Assembly: GCA_046160625.1 (NCBI GenBank)
Contig: JBJXGZ010000086.1
Span: forward strand, 15,462 to 79,461
Source of the DNA: M3007 sp046160625
Lineage (GTDB): Bacteria; Bacteroidota; Bacteroidia; Chitinophagales; Saprospiraceae
DNA length: 64,000 nucleotides
Direction of reading: 5' to 3'
The translations under genes and the position numbers were made by a program. Under the pieces are notes generated by a model, which was not told the DNA's origin, made no database searches, and saw only the letters and a list, made by a program, of their open reading frames with translations. Positions 24,990 to 33,899 of the stretch are shown piece after piece. Position 1 is the stretch's first letter; every line of letters starts with the position of its first letter.

Positions 24990-27011
24990 ATGAACAAATT
25001 TCGCTTATCACTGCTTTTTGCTCTTTCCTGTTTTGCACTGGCATCAGCCCAAACCCAACTGACCCACATCACCAGTGCTGCCAACACAAGTGGGTACTCG
25101 AGCAAAATAAATCATCCTAATCTGAATGGGAAACCCAACGCGGTTGTGTTTGTTGCTCCCGTTTGGTATGAAAATGGGGATCAAAACCCGATTTACCCCT
25201 TTGGCGTAAAGTACACTGCTGGCAAGTGGACTATTGTCAACCAAAACAAATACGACCTGAATGCCGCTCCAAACAACCACTTCCGTTTTAATATCTTGTT
25301 CTATGAAAAATCAAGCGACAAGGCATTTATTCACACGGTGTCTAGTTCCAATAGATCAGGGCATATTACAACACTTGACCATCCTATGCTGAACAACAAA
25401 CCAAATGCTATAGTCTTGGTCACACAACGTTCCACCAGCATTCAAAATAACCATGAAATTGGGGTTTGGTATAGCGGAGGGCGATGGAAAATATTTAATC
25501 AAGATCGAGCAGCATTAACAAATGGCGCAAAATTTAATGTGCTTGTGGCCTCAAATGGTGCTGGTATTGAAGGGGCATCTGCATTTACGCATACACACAC
25601 AGTAACCTCAAAAATCGCTGAACCAAACAGGGGTTACACAAAATTGGACAATAGCAGCGTCAACAAGAACGATAAAGCAAAATTGTTTGTAACGCAATGT
25701 TACACTGGGACTTACAACGCCAATACCTTTAACATTTGGTTTGACAGCCCGGCCGATGGGTTTAAGGCTTATGCCGACAACTCCTGGTTTGTCTATAATA
25801 GCCAAAATCAGGAAATGCCAATAAATGCTTCGTTTCATGTGCTGGCGTTAGGCGGCAAATCTACGAATGCTTCAATCCCTCATATTTGTATGGATTGGCC
25901 TAATAAGCCCTCTCCGACAAAATTGAAAAAGCCAGAATGTGTGAATTGTGAAGTCAGCGCAACGATACAAGCATTAGTTGCAGAAACTTCGAAAAAATGG
26001 GCAAATGGCACTTCCTTGCGAGTGAAAATAACAGGAGGGACCCCTATTGTACGCAGTAAAATTGATCAATATGCTAAAGAATGGTCAAATTACGCCAATA
26101 TCAAGTTCAATTTTGTTTCAAGCGGGGACGCAGAGATTTTGATAACAGTAGGAAGTGACGGCAAATCCTATTCAAAAGTCGGCACCGACGCTGTGGATTT
26201 TTGGTTTCGAGCGGGTGGCGACCTCGGGATTGTGCCAAACGAAACCATGCATTTCGGTTGGTTTACGGATTCAACATCAGAAGAAGAGTTTCGTCGTGTC
26301 GTGTTACATGAATTTGGGCATGCCTTAGGGTTTATTCATGAACACGAAAGCCCTGTTTCAAATATTCCTTGGGACAAAGACGCGGTCTACAATGCCTATA
26401 TGCAACCACCCAATCCCTGGACCAAAGAGGAAGTGGACAATAACCTGTTTCAAAAATACTCTATGAGTTGGACTCAGTTCAGCAATTACGACCCTACTTC
26501 AATTATGCATTACCCCATTGATGAGGCTTTGACTATTGGCAACTATGCCGTTGGATTGAACACAATGTTATCCGATGCAGACAAAAATATGGCAAGGGCT
26601 TTGTACCCACCAGGAATCGTTACTGGCAATCGCGTGAAAATTTCGGTCTTGACCGGAGGAGATGATCTAAGGGAAAAAAGTCAGGCTTATCTTCACCTGA
26701 AATTTGCAAAAGGACAACCAAACGAGATGCAACTTTCGCTGAATAATGGTGGCGGGTGGGGCAATAACAGTTGGCAGATAGTCGAAATTCCTGTTCCAGA
26801 TGGTATATCGGTAGGAGATTTAAAAGAGTGTAAATTGAAGTTTGTATCTGGTAAGCAGTTTCCGTGGGATACTCCAGACAATTGGAATGTAGATCGGGTT
26901 ATATTAGAATGGATCACGCCGGAAAATTTCTCCAATATTGCATCCGATGTTCGCGGAACGCCTCTCATCCGGTTTTATAACACCGGAGAGACCCATATCT
27001 ATCAACAATAA
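24990..27011 (+). CDS. Secreted astacin-like zinc metalloprotease with N-terminal DUF7452-like repeats
   Basis: A 673-residue protein with signal peptide (FRLSLLFALSCFALASAQT). About residues 23-290 are three related beta-modules (THITSAANTSGYSSKINHPNLNGKPNA, THTVSSSNRSG in copy 2, THTVTSKIAEPNRG in copy 3), each with FVTQ/VLVTQ and a W-x-I-x-N-Q-D/N motif. The peptidase domain has HEFGHALGFIHE (zinc His440, His444, His450; Glu441 catalytic) and a Met-turn in TSIMHYP, as in astacins and related M12 peptidases. The last 120 residues form a separate beta-domain (NRVKISVLTGGDDLREKSQAYLHL) ending without a recognisable T9SS signal. A role in protein degradation or predation is possible. Confidence 0.85.
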   Translation: MNKFRLSLLFALSCFALASAQTQLTHITSAANTSGYSSKINHPNLNGKPNAVVFVAPVWYENGDQNPIYPFGVKYTAGKWTIVNQNKYDLNAAPNNHFRFNILFYEKSSDKAFIHTVSSSNRSGHITTLDHPMLNNKPNAIVLVTQRSTSIQNNHEIGVWYSGGRWKIFNQDRAALTNGAKFNVLVASNGAGIEGASAFTHTHTVTSKIAEPNRGYTKLDNSSVNKNDKAKLFVTQCYTGTYNANTFNIWFDSPADGFKAYADNSWFVYNSQNQEMPINASFHVLALGGKSTNASIPHICMDWPNKPSPTKLKKPECVNCEVSATIQALVAETSKKWANGTSLRVKITGGTPIVRSKIDQYAKEWSNYANIKFNFVSSGDAEILITVGSDGKSYSKVGTDAVDFWFRAGGDLGIVPNETMHFGWFTDSTSEEEFRRVVLHEFGHALGFIHEHESPVSNIPWDKDAVYNAYMQPPNPWTKEEVDNNLFQKYSMSWTQFSNYDPTSIMHYPIDEALTIGNYAVGLNTMLSDADKNMARALYPPGIVTGNRVKISVLTGGDDLREKSQAYLHLKFAKGQPNEMQLSLNNGGGWGNNSWQIVEIPVPDGISVGDLKECKLKFVSGKQFPWDTPDNWNVDRVILEWITPENFSNIASDVRGTPLIRFYNTGETHIYQQ

Positions 27012-27036
27012 ACCTAACCCTTACCCCAATTCCCCA

Positions 27037-27070
27037 CAGCACCTGCCCTCCAGCAGGTGCTGTTTTTGTT
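27037..27070 (+). terminator. Rho-independent terminator after the metalloprotease gene
   Basis: A perfect 10-bp stem (CAGCACCTGC and GCAGGTGCTG, 27037-27046 and 27053-27062) with a six-base loop is followed by TTTTTGTTT. Confidence 0.85.
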
Positions 27071-27132
27071 TAAAAAATTCACGAACACCACTTCCTTTGC
27101 ATCATCCAACGTCCAGCATCCAACGTCATAAA

Positions 27133-27540
27133 ATGTACTTTTTCGAAACACAAATCCGCGTCCGCTACGGTGAAACCGACAAGATGGGTTATCTCTACTA
27201 CGGCCACTACGCCCAATATTACGAGGTAGGTCGCGTTGAGACGATCCGTTCTTTAGGTTTGACGTACAAGGAGTTGGAAGATGTGTATGGAATCTGGTTA
27301 CCAGTGGTCAGCCTTGAAATGCGCTTTGTGCGCCCGGCTTATTACGATGATCTGCTGACCGTCCGCACCGAGATTCGGGAATTGCCGGACGAGTACATCA
27401 CCTTTCATGTGGAGATATTCAACGAGCAGAAAAAACTCGTGAACGCAGGTCGTGTGCGACTGTGCTTTTTTGATTCTAAAACGAAAAAAGTGGTGCCCGC
27501 GCCGGAATACTTGATGGAGAAACTGCAAGTCCAGTTTTAG
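27133..27540 (+). CDS. Acyl-CoA thioesterase, 4HBT/YbgC family
   Basis: A 135-residue hot-dog-fold thioesterase. The signature RYGETDKMGYLYYGHYAQYYEVGR carries the Asp (in ETDKMG) used by the 4-hydroxybenzoyl-CoA thioesterase/YbgC group. The rest (SLEMRFVRPAYYDDLLTVRTEI) is typical of the fold. ATG 27133 is chosen because family members start just before the conserved F-E-x-x-I-R-V-R-Y-x-E-T-D segment; the frame extends upstream only by chance through the terminator. Substrate unknown; short acyl-CoA clean-up is likely. Confidence 0.9.
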   Translation: MYFFETQIRVRYGETDKMGYLYYGHYAQYYEVGRVETIRSLGLTYKELEDVYGIWLPVVSLEMRFVRPAYYDDLLTVRTEIRELPDEYITFHVEIFNEQKKLVNAGRVRLCFFDSKTKKVVPAPEYLMEKLQVQF

Positions 27541-27620
27541 TTTCAAGTAACAAGTTCAAGTGGGCAACGGCCATTTTCAAGCAGATGAACCAATTGAAAC
27601 TTGTTACTTGAAACTTGAAA
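27541..27620. repeat. Inverted repeat after the thioesterase gene
   Basis: TTTCAAGTAACAAGTTCAAG near 27541-27560 is mirrored by TTGAAACTTGTTACTTGAAA near 27591-27610. The long hairpin directly follows the stop codon and may terminate transcription. Confidence 0.6.
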
Positions 27621-27653
27621 CCGCCGTGTACTAAATTTGGTTGGACACTTTTA

Positions 27654-27690
27654 CCAAGTAAATTAAAAACAATATTTTTAATTTACTTGG
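27654..27690 (+). promoter_or_regulatory. Perfect 16-bp inverted repeat upstream of DUF4143 ATPase copy 3
   Basis: CCAAGTAAATTAAAAA (27654-27669) and its exact complement (27675-27690) with a five-base spacer sit immediately upstream of the -7 element TATCTTTG (27698-27705). They thus cover the -33 region, as expected for an operator. Confidence 0.55.
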
Positions 27691-27697
27691 CAACCGC

Positions 27698-27705
27698 TAT
27701 CTTTG
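27698..27705 (+). promoter_or_regulatory. -7 element three bases before ATPase copy 3
   Basis: TATCTTTG matches TAnnTTTG exactly and ends three bases before ATG 27709, so the transcript would begin at or inside the start codon (leaderless), unless the match is fortuitous. Confidence 0.4.
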
Positions 27706-27708
27706 ACC

Positions 27709-28875
27709 ATGATTCAACGCCGCGCTACCGTTTCTATACTCGAATCGCTTTCGTTTTTTCCTGTCGTGGGCATTATTGGTTCGAGGCAAGTGGGCAAGAC
27801 TACACTTGCTAAGCATTTGCAAACCTTGGTGCCTAAAGAAAGTCTATATCTCGACCTTGAACTGAGCAGTGATTATCAAAAATTGGCTGATGCAGAAGGC
27901 TATCTTTCGCAACATTTTGCCAAGTGTGTGTTTATTGACGAGATACAAGTCAGGCCAGAGTTGTTCGCCCTGATCCGTGCCTTGGTAGACCAACAGCGCG
28001 AGCCTGCACGGTTTGTCATCCTCGGCTCTGCATCGCCCTATATCGTTAAAAACAACTCCGAAACGCTGGCCGGTCGCATCGCATACCATGAGTTGGCTCC
28101 GTTCACGCTGTCGGAAATCAATACTCTGAGCGATTGGCGCACTCATTGGTTTCGAGGGGGGTTTCCTAATGCGCTTTTAGCTCCATCAGACACTTTAAGC
28201 CAGCGTTGGCTGGGCGATTTCACGGACACGTTTGTGGAGCGCGATTTGCAGCGACTTCGCTTCGATGTGCCAGCACCCGTGCTTCGGCGGCTGCTTTCCA
28301 TGGTCGGCCATTTGCACGGCACGCTACTCAACCAATCACAAATCGCCCAATCATTGGGGGTGACACAACCCACTGTAAATCGCTATCTAGAATTATTGGA
28401 AGGCAGTTTTCTTATCCGCCGCTTATCGCCATGGTTTCGGAACGCTCAAAAACGCTTGGTCAAAACACCTAAGATTTATTTCCGTGATTCAGGTCTTTTG
28501 CACAGACTCTGGGGCTTACCGGATCTGGAGTCGCTTTACGGACATCCCTCGATGGGAGCCTCTTGGGAAGGCTATGTGATAGAACAGATTATCCAAGAGG
28601 CAGGAGAGTTTTCGGAATTCTTTTTTTACCGAACACAGAATGGTGCAGAGGCTGATCTAGTGTGGATAACACCAAAAAACAAGATCGTTTGCATCGAGAT
28701 AAAATTCTCCTCTGCCCCGGTTATCTCAAAAGGGTTTTACCAAAGCGCAGAAGATTTGCAGCCAGATTTCAAGTACATTATCGTGCCACAAGGAGAAACT
28801 TTCAACAAGCCCGGAGCATTGCGGGTGTGTGCTTTGCAAGATTTTCTAGAGAAAGAAATGCCTTTGTTGCACTGA
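27709..28875 (+). CDS. AAA (AAA_14) ATPase with DUF4143 C-terminal domain, copy 3
   Basis: A 388-residue protein. Walker A is GSRQVGKTTLAKH, Walker B CVFIDEIQ, followed by FVILGSASPYIV. A winged-helix segment is visible (LNQSQIAQSLGVTQPTVNRYLELLEGSFLIRRL), then the DUF4143 part with AEADLVWITPKNKIVCIEIKFS. It is close to copy 4 (35626), sharing SWEGYVIEQI and KRLVKTPK.YFRDSG, and is more distant from copies 1 and 2. ATG 27709 is preferred to a TTG two codons upstream. The gene stands alone between palindromes. Confidence 0.9.
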   Translation: MIQRRATVSILESLSFFPVVGIIGSRQVGKTTLAKHLQTLVPKESLYLDLELSSDYQKLADAEGYLSQHFAKCVFIDEIQVRPELFALIRALVDQQREPARFVILGSASPYIVKNNSETLAGRIAYHELAPFTLSEINTLSDWRTHWFRGGFPNALLAPSDTLSQRWLGDFTDTFVERDLQRLRFDVPAPVLRRLLSMVGHLHGTLLNQSQIAQSLGVTQPTVNRYLELLEGSFLIRRLSPWFRNAQKRLVKTPKIYFRDSGLLHRLWGLPDLESLYGHPSMGASWEGYVIEQIIQEAGEFSEFFFYRTQNGAEADLVWITPKNKIVCIEIKFSSAPVISKGFYQSAEDLQPDFKYIIVPQGETFNKPGALRVCALQDFLEKEMPLLH

Positions 28876-28947
28876 CATCCCTCCCCAAAAACAGAAGCCG
28901 CTTATCCCAATATCGGTCAATACAGATTATTTCGCGAGCGTGTTCAG

Positions 28948-29014
28948 AAAAGTGTGGCACACCTAGATTCGAGTATTGATAATCAACGTGGTGGTCTAGG
29001 TGTGCCACACTTTT
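28948..29014. terminator. Bidirectional terminator between convergent genes
   Basis: A perfect 20-bp inverted repeat (28948-28967 and 28995-29014; core AGTGTGGCACACCT) with a 27-base loop lies between convergent genes ending at 28875 and 29026. It begins with AAAA and ends with TTTT, so it can terminate in both directions. A degenerate copy of the core (AAGTGTAGCACACCT) is at about 3979. Confidence 0.75.
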
Positions 29015-29025
29015 ATGATCACGCT

Positions 29026-29745
29026 CTATTTCGCCCATAAATTATATTTCAATATACAATAAATAGCCCGAAAACCATCTTTTGCGCCGATTTTCTTCCC
29101 TTCGGCGTAGGTGCGGCCATAATAGGAAATGCCCACTTCGTAAATGCGCACTCCAGGCACACGGCTGATTTTGGCGGTCACCTCTGGCTCAAATCCAAAG
29201 CGTTTTTCGCGCAGTGGAAGACTCTTGAGCATATCGGCGCGGAACATTTTGTAGCAGGTTTCCATGTCCGTCAAATTCAGGTTGGTGAACATGTTGGAAA
29301 GGTTGGTCAGAAACTTGTTGCCGATGCTGTGCCAGTAAAACAGGATGCGGTGCGGTCTTCCGCCCATAAAACGCGAGCCAAATACCACATCTGCAAAGCC
29401 ATCTAAAATAGGCCGGAGCAGGATATTGTATTCATTCGGGTCGTATTCCAGATCAGCGTCCTGGATGATAATGTAGTCGCCCGAGGCATGCTGTATGCCT
29501 GTGTGAAGCGCTGCGCCTTTACCCTGATTTACCTCATGCTTGAGATACCGGATGTTCAGCTCGGGGTTTGCTTCCATGTAACGGTGGATGGCTCCCTCGG
29601 TGTCGTCGCGCGAGCAGTCGTTGGTGATGATGAGTTCTTTTTGGAAGCCCCCGATGAGTTCCATCGCCTTCACCTTGTCCAAAATGCGGTGGATGGTGCG
29701 TTCTTCGTTGTAAGCGGGAATTACTATAGAGAGGATTTGGCTCAT
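29026..29745 (-). CDS. Family 2 glycosyltransferase (dolichol-phosphate mannosyltransferase-like)
   Basis: A 239-residue GT-A enzyme without a membrane domain. LSIVIPAYNEERTIHRIL opens the nucleotide-binding fold, IITNDCSRDDT and NQGKGAALHTGI follow, and QDADLEYDP contains the DxD-like metal-binding motif. FGSRFMGG and GFEPEVTAKI are typical of DPM1/GtrB-like transferases that move a sugar from a nucleotide to a lipid carrier. The start is ATG 29745 (MSQILSIVIPAY); the longer frame upstream is not protein-like. Single gene with no sugar-nucleotide genes nearby; donor unknown. Confidence 0.9.
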   Translation of the reverse strand: MSQILSIVIPAYNEERTIHRILDKVKAMELIGGFQKELIITNDCSRDDTEGAIHRYMEANPELNIRYLKHEVNQGKGAALHTGIQHASGDYIIIQDADLEYDPNEYNILLRPILDGFADVVFGSRFMGGRPHRILFYWHSIGNKFLTNLSNMFTNLNLTDMETCYKMFRADMLKSLPLREKRFGFEPEVTAKISRVPGVRIYEVGISYYGRTYAEGKKIGAKDGFRAIYCILKYNLWAK

Positions 29746-30031
29746 AATTTGCAGTAGTTCGGGCGGCGAAGGTAAGCAGGTTGATTTTAGGGCAAGGGTG
29801 AGATTTGACAACTTTTTAAATGTTGTCAAATCTGTATCCCTTTTTGGTTTACGCTCACCAAGCTTCGTACATTAAATGGCGCTTTGATAACTTTTGGCTG
29901 ATTTGCGTCATTTCTAAATTTTAACTAAAAATAATTTCAAAAAGGAAAACTTTTTGTTCAATCATCCCGTTAGTAACCTCGTAATCAATTGTTTAAAGCT
30001 TCTCCGATTTTCACACAAAAACTATTCTATC

Positions 30032-30211
30032 ATGGCCACTCCCCGCATCAACAAATTCCGCCGCATCTGGCGCAAATCACCGCGTTTGGCCGTTGCTTAC
30101 CTCCGCCGGAAAGCCACCCGCCAAGCCAAACGTATCCTGTTACCTAAAGACGAATGGAACATCAACTGGCTTGGCGAAGAAATGAGACCTTTTAATAGCC
30201 TTCGTGGTTGA
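30032..30211 (+). CDS. Small basic hypothetical protein, 59 aa
   Basis: ATG 30032 opens a 59-codon frame (MATPRINKFRRIWRKSPRLA) that is very rich in Arg and Lys and ends WNINWLGEEMRPFNSLRG. The sense codons and the strong terminator shortly after (30263-30306) suggest a real small gene. The charge suggests nucleic-acid or ribosome binding, but I recognise no family. Confidence 0.5.
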   Translation: MATPRINKFRRIWRKSPRLAVAYLRRKATRQAKRILLPKDEWNINWLGEEMRPFNSLRG

Positions 30212-30213
30212 AA

Positions 30214-30250
30214 TTAGATATTGGGATATTGGGATATTGGGATATTTTCT
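30214..30250. repeat. Tandem 10-bp repeat (GATATTGGGA)
   Basis: Three to four consecutive copies of GATATTGGGA lie just past the small basic gene, upstream of its terminator. Confidence 0.75.
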
Positions 30251-30262
30251 AGAAATTAAAGG

Positions 30263-30306
30263 GCGGCGCAAACGACTTCCAGTAAGTTGTTTGCGCCGCT
30301 TTTTTA
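30263..30306 (+). terminator. Strong rho-independent terminator
   Basis: GCGGCGCAAAC and GTTTGCGCCGC (30263-30273 and 30289-30299), plus an inner GACTT/AAGTT extension, form a stable hairpin followed by TTTTTTA. It separates the small basic gene from homoserine kinase. Confidence 0.85.
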
Positions 30307-30314
30307 TTCCTGAA

Positions 30315-30322
30315 TATCTTTG
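30315..30322 (+). promoter_or_regulatory. -7 element of the homoserine kinase gene
   Basis: TATCTTTG matches TAnnTTTG, lies just after the terminator and 53 bases before the proposed TTG start, and argues against the longer frame that starts at 30204. Confidence 0.5.
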
Positions 30323-30374
30323 CGTCCCCAATATCCTAATTTCTAAATTTCTCAATATTTCATCCCCGCACACC

Positions 30375-31301
30375 TTGGGAATCAAAGCATTCGCCCCAGC
30401 AACAGTGGGCAATATCGGCATCGGATTCGACACCTTGGGACTTGCACTCGAAAAGCCCGGCGACGAAGTCATTGCCCGCAAGAGCGATACGCCCGGGCTG
30501 CGCATTACGAAAATAACAGGCGCCGGCGGCAAATTGCCTTACGAGCCGGAGAAAAACACTGCGGGTATGGCCGTGCTCCGTTTGCTCCAACACCTCGGTG
30601 AAACTGGACACGGGGTCGAACTCGAAATCCACAAAAAAATGCCCATCAACAGCGGTCTTGGCAGTAGTGCGGCCAGTGCGGCAGCTGCTACCTTGGCCGT
30701 GAGCGAATTGTTGCGTACCGGGCTTAGCAAGCGCGAGCTGCTGCCCTTTGCCTGGGCCGGCGAACAAGTGGCTTCCGGTGATATACAGGCCGATAATATA
30801 GCCCCTTCTCTCCTTGGTGGAATCGTGCTCATACGCGACAATGCCAGCCTTGACGTGCATAGACTTCATGTGCCAAGAGGGCTAAATGTTGTGGTTGTGC
30901 ATCCCAAATTGGAATTGTTGACCCGCGATGCCCGCCTTATGTTGAAACCCGAAGTGCCTATGGAAAAACATGTGCGGCAAAGTGCCAACTTAGCGGCTTT
31001 TGTCGTGGGTCTTTTCAACGGCGACCTGGGGCTTGTCGGTCGAAGCCTTCGCGATGAAATCATTGAACCGCAGCGCGCTGTGCTGATCCCCGGTTTTTAT
31101 GATGTGCAGGAAGCCGCCATGCTCGAAGGGGCTTTGGGATGCAGTATTTCTGGAGCAGGGCCTTCTGTTTTTGCGCTATGCGCCAACAGTCTGGTAGCCG
31201 AGAACGCAAGCGCGGCCATGCAGAAGGCTTTTGCCAAGCATGGATTGGAGAGCCAGATATATCTTTCGTTGGTGAATCAGGAGGGCGCGGTGATTTGCTG
31301 A
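30375..31301 (+). CDS. thrB: Homoserine kinase
   Basis: A GHMP kinase of about 308 residues that phosphorylates homoserine in threonine synthesis. The N-terminus IKAFAPATVGNIGIGFDTLG aligns with family starts, PINSGLGSSAASAAAA is the ATP-binding motif 2, and GCSISGAGPSVFAL is motif 3. No ATG fits: the frame opens far upstream through a tandem repeat and a terminator. TTG at 30375, just before Gly-Ile-Lys-Ala-Phe-Ala-Pro, is the best start. thrA and thrC are not adjacent, although they usually are in Bacteroidota. Confidence 0.9.
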   Translation: MGIKAFAPATVGNIGIGFDTLGLALEKPGDEVIARKSDTPGLRITKITGAGGKLPYEPEKNTAGMAVLRLLQHLGETGHGVELEIHKKMPINSGLGSSAASAAAATLAVSELLRTGLSKRELLPFAWAGEQVASGDIQADNIAPSLLGGIVLIRDNASLDVHRLHVPRGLNVVVVHPKLELLTRDARLMLKPEVPMEKHVRQSANLAAFVVGLFNGDLGLVGRSLRDEIIEPQRAVLIPGFYDVQEAAMLEGALGCSISGAGPSVFALCANSLVAENASAAMQKAFAKHGLESQIYLSLVNQEGAVIC

Positions 31302-31580
31302 TGACCCTTTCAAAAAAACCAAACGGCACAAAGACTTTTCCTTGCACCGTTGGCATTCTTCCTACCGTAAAATTAAGCTAAATGAAGCGACTTTGAGGGT
31401 GGATTGTCTTTTGTCTGCCCTTTTCTTTCGCTTACAGATTTGTTCTTTAGTCCTTGGACGGTACAAATGTCTTGTTTGAACACCAAACATCACTCATATT
31501 TGATAAATAATTTGAAGATTTAGCAAACGGCTGACGATTGTGGTTTCTTACCTTGCCGACAATTAGACGAAACCACCCTT

Positions 31581-33890
31581 ATGACAGCACGATTTTGGGC
31601 ACTTTTAATTTTTTCTCCGCTTTTTGCCAATTGCCAGCCAGCCCCCAATCTTTTCAACCTCGTCCCTTTGCCTCAAAGCGTGGAGGCTCGTAAAGGGGTT
31701 TTTACGCTGAAAAAGGACACCCGGATCTATACGCCTGAGGGTGAGGCCGAGTGGCAACTGCCCGCCCAGTACTTTATGGCGATGACAGCCACCAGCACTG
31801 GTTACCGATTGGTTAGCCAACCATTGAAAAAATTCAAGGAACCAAAGGGCAATTCCATCTATTTCCTTCCTGATCCAAGCATTGAATCCGATGAGGGCTA
31901 TGTTTTAGAAGTCAAATCCAACGCGGTAATTATTCGTGCAAAGACGGCCGCCGGAGCTTTTTATGCGGTGCAAACGCTCCGACAACTGATGCCTCCAGAA
32001 TTTGGCGGCACACGAAGCTATGGCAGCATAAAATGGGTAGCTCCGAGTTGCCTCATACAAGATGCCCCGCGATTTGCCTACCGGGGAATGCACTTGGACG
32101 TTGGTCGCCACTTTTTTCAGCCAGTTTTTGTCAAAAAATACATTGACATGCTGGCGATGCACAAGTTTAATACCTTCCACTGGCACTTGACCGAAGATCA
32201 GGGTTGGCGCATTGAGATCAAAAAATATCCCGAACTCCAACGCACCGCCTCCTGCCGAAAGGAAACATTGGTGGGCCATTACAACGATATGCCGCATCAG
32301 TTCGATGGCAAAAAATACTGTGGTTTTTATACCCAGCGGGAAATCAAAGACATCGTGGAATACGCCAAAAAGCGCTTCATCACCATTATCCCTGAAATAG
32401 AAATGCCCGGCCACTCGCTGGCCGCGCTTTCTGCTTATCCTGATCTTGGCTGTACGGGAGGGCCATATGAGGCCGCTACAAAATGGGGCGTTTTCGACGA
32501 TGTTTTTTGTGCGGGCAATGACCAAACCTTCGCTTTCCTCGATGATGTATTGGCGGAAGTCTGTGCGTTGTTCCCCAGCAACTATATCCACATCGGCGGT
32601 GATGAATGTCCCAAAACACGCTGGGAAGCCTGTTCAAAATGCCAAAAACGCATGAAGGACGAGGGATTGAAAGACGCCCACGAACTCCAGAGTTATTTCA
32701 TCCGCCGCATAGAGAAAACACTCGCACTCCACAATCGAAAAATTATCGGCTGGGACGAGATACTGGAAGGTGGATTGGCGCCCACGGCCACCGTGATGAG
32801 TTGGCGCGGCACTCAAGGCGGCATTGCAGCGGCCCGCGCCGGGCACGATGCCATCATGTCGCCCGGCACACATTGCTATTTCGATCATTATCAAAGCGAC
32901 CCGAGTTCTGAGCCAACGGCAATTGGGGGACTCACCACACTCGAAAAGGCATACAGTTACGAGCCTATACCAGAAGAACTTTCGCCCGAAGAAGCCAAGC
33001 ACATCCTGGGGGCTCAAGGTAATGTGTGGACGGAATACATGTCCAAAACTGAACAGGTAGAATACATGGCTTTCCCACGTGCCTGTGCGCTGGCAGAAGC
33101 GGTGTGGTCGCCCAAAGCAAAGCGAAATTGGACTGATTTTGTGCGGCGCATCCAGCCGCACATGAATCGGCTCGATGCATCCAGCCTCAAATTTTCCAAG
33201 AGTTTTTATGACGTAATCGCTTCGTTTTCAAACAATAAGGTGACGCTGAAAGTCAACGACCCTGCACTCGAAATCCGCTATACTACGGACGGCAAACCAC
33301 CTTCGCCCAATGCGCCTAAATACGTCTCTCCCATTCCCATCACAAAAACCACGACCTTGAGGGCAGGTGTTTTTAACAAAACAAAACCCTTGGGAAAGGC
33401 GATGTCTGTGCAGTACACGATTCACAAAGCAATTGGTAAATCTTACGCCATGCCCAGAAAACCCGAGCAATACACCGGTGGCGACGAGTATGGATTGACC
33501 AATGGTGTTACGGGTGGCATCAAAACCTGGAATCATTGGGTGGGTCTCGTCAACCATGATATTGACCCGGTAATTGATTTTGGGCAAGCCACAGCATTTG
33601 GCAAAGTTTCCTTCAATTTTGTGAACGCCAAGGCATCATGGATTTGGCCCCCAAAAGCCGCTGAAGTGTACGTTTCGGACGACGGTATCAACTTCAAACT
33701 CGTGACTTCCAAAACAATAGATGCCGACGCGCTCGATGGCGCAACGGTGGAAAACGTGGTGTTAGAAACGCCCAATGCCAAGGGGCGCTACCTCAAATTC
33801 GTAGCAAAAACCTACGGGGTCATCCCCAAAGACGAGCCTGGCGAAAACAACGGCGCCTGGCTTTTTGTAGATGAGGTGGTGGTAGAGTAA
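31581..33890 (+). CDS. Beta-N-acetylhexosaminidase, GH20
   Basis: A 769-residue exported glycosidase acting on chitin-, glycan- or peptidoglycan-derived GlcNAc/GalNAc. A signal peptide (FWALLIFSPLFANCQP, possibly lipidated at Cys19) precedes a GH20b domain (about 30-155). The GH20 barrel has FHWHLTEDQGWRIEI, the catalytic pair Asp341-Glu342 in HIGGDECPK and IIGWDEILEGG. Then comes a chitobiase C-terminal domain (IRYTTDGKPPSP...TTLRAGVF) and a discoidin-like F5/8-type C domain (about 640-769). Together with the metalloprotease, it suggests degradation of external polymers. A weak promoter (TTTG...CATATTTG) lies about 70 bases upstream. Confidence 0.93.
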   Translation: MTARFWALLIFSPLFANCQPAPNLFNLVPLPQSVEARKGVFTLKKDTRIYTPEGEAEWQLPAQYFMAMTATSTGYRLVSQPLKKFKEPKGNSIYFLPDPSIESDEGYVLEVKSNAVIIRAKTAAGAFYAVQTLRQLMPPEFGGTRSYGSIKWVAPSCLIQDAPRFAYRGMHLDVGRHFFQPVFVKKYIDMLAMHKFNTFHWHLTEDQGWRIEIKKYPELQRTASCRKETLVGHYNDMPHQFDGKKYCGFYTQREIKDIVEYAKKRFITIIPEIEMPGHSLAALSAYPDLGCTGGPYEAATKWGVFDDVFCAGNDQTFAFLDDVLAEVCALFPSNYIHIGGDECPKTRWEACSKCQKRMKDEGLKDAHELQSYFIRRIEKTLALHNRKIIGWDEILEGGLAPTATVMSWRGTQGGIAAARAGHDAIMSPGTHCYFDHYQSDPSSEPTAIGGLTTLEKAYSYEPIPEELSPEEAKHILGAQGNVWTEYMSKTEQVEYMAFPRACALAEAVWSPKAKRNWTDFVRRIQPHMNRLDASSLKFSKSFYDVIASFSNNKVTLKVNDPALEIRYTTDGKPPSPNAPKYVSPIPITKTTTLRAGVFNKTKPLGKAMSVQYTIHKAIGKSYAMPRKPEQYTGGDEYGLTNGVTGGIKTWNHWVGLVNHDIDPVIDFGQATAFGKVSFNFVNAKASWIWPPKAAEVYVSDDGINFKLVTSKTIDADALDGATVENVVLETPNAKGRYLKFVAKTYGVIPKDEPGENNGAWLFVDEVVVE

Positions 33891-33899
33891 ATGAATTAA

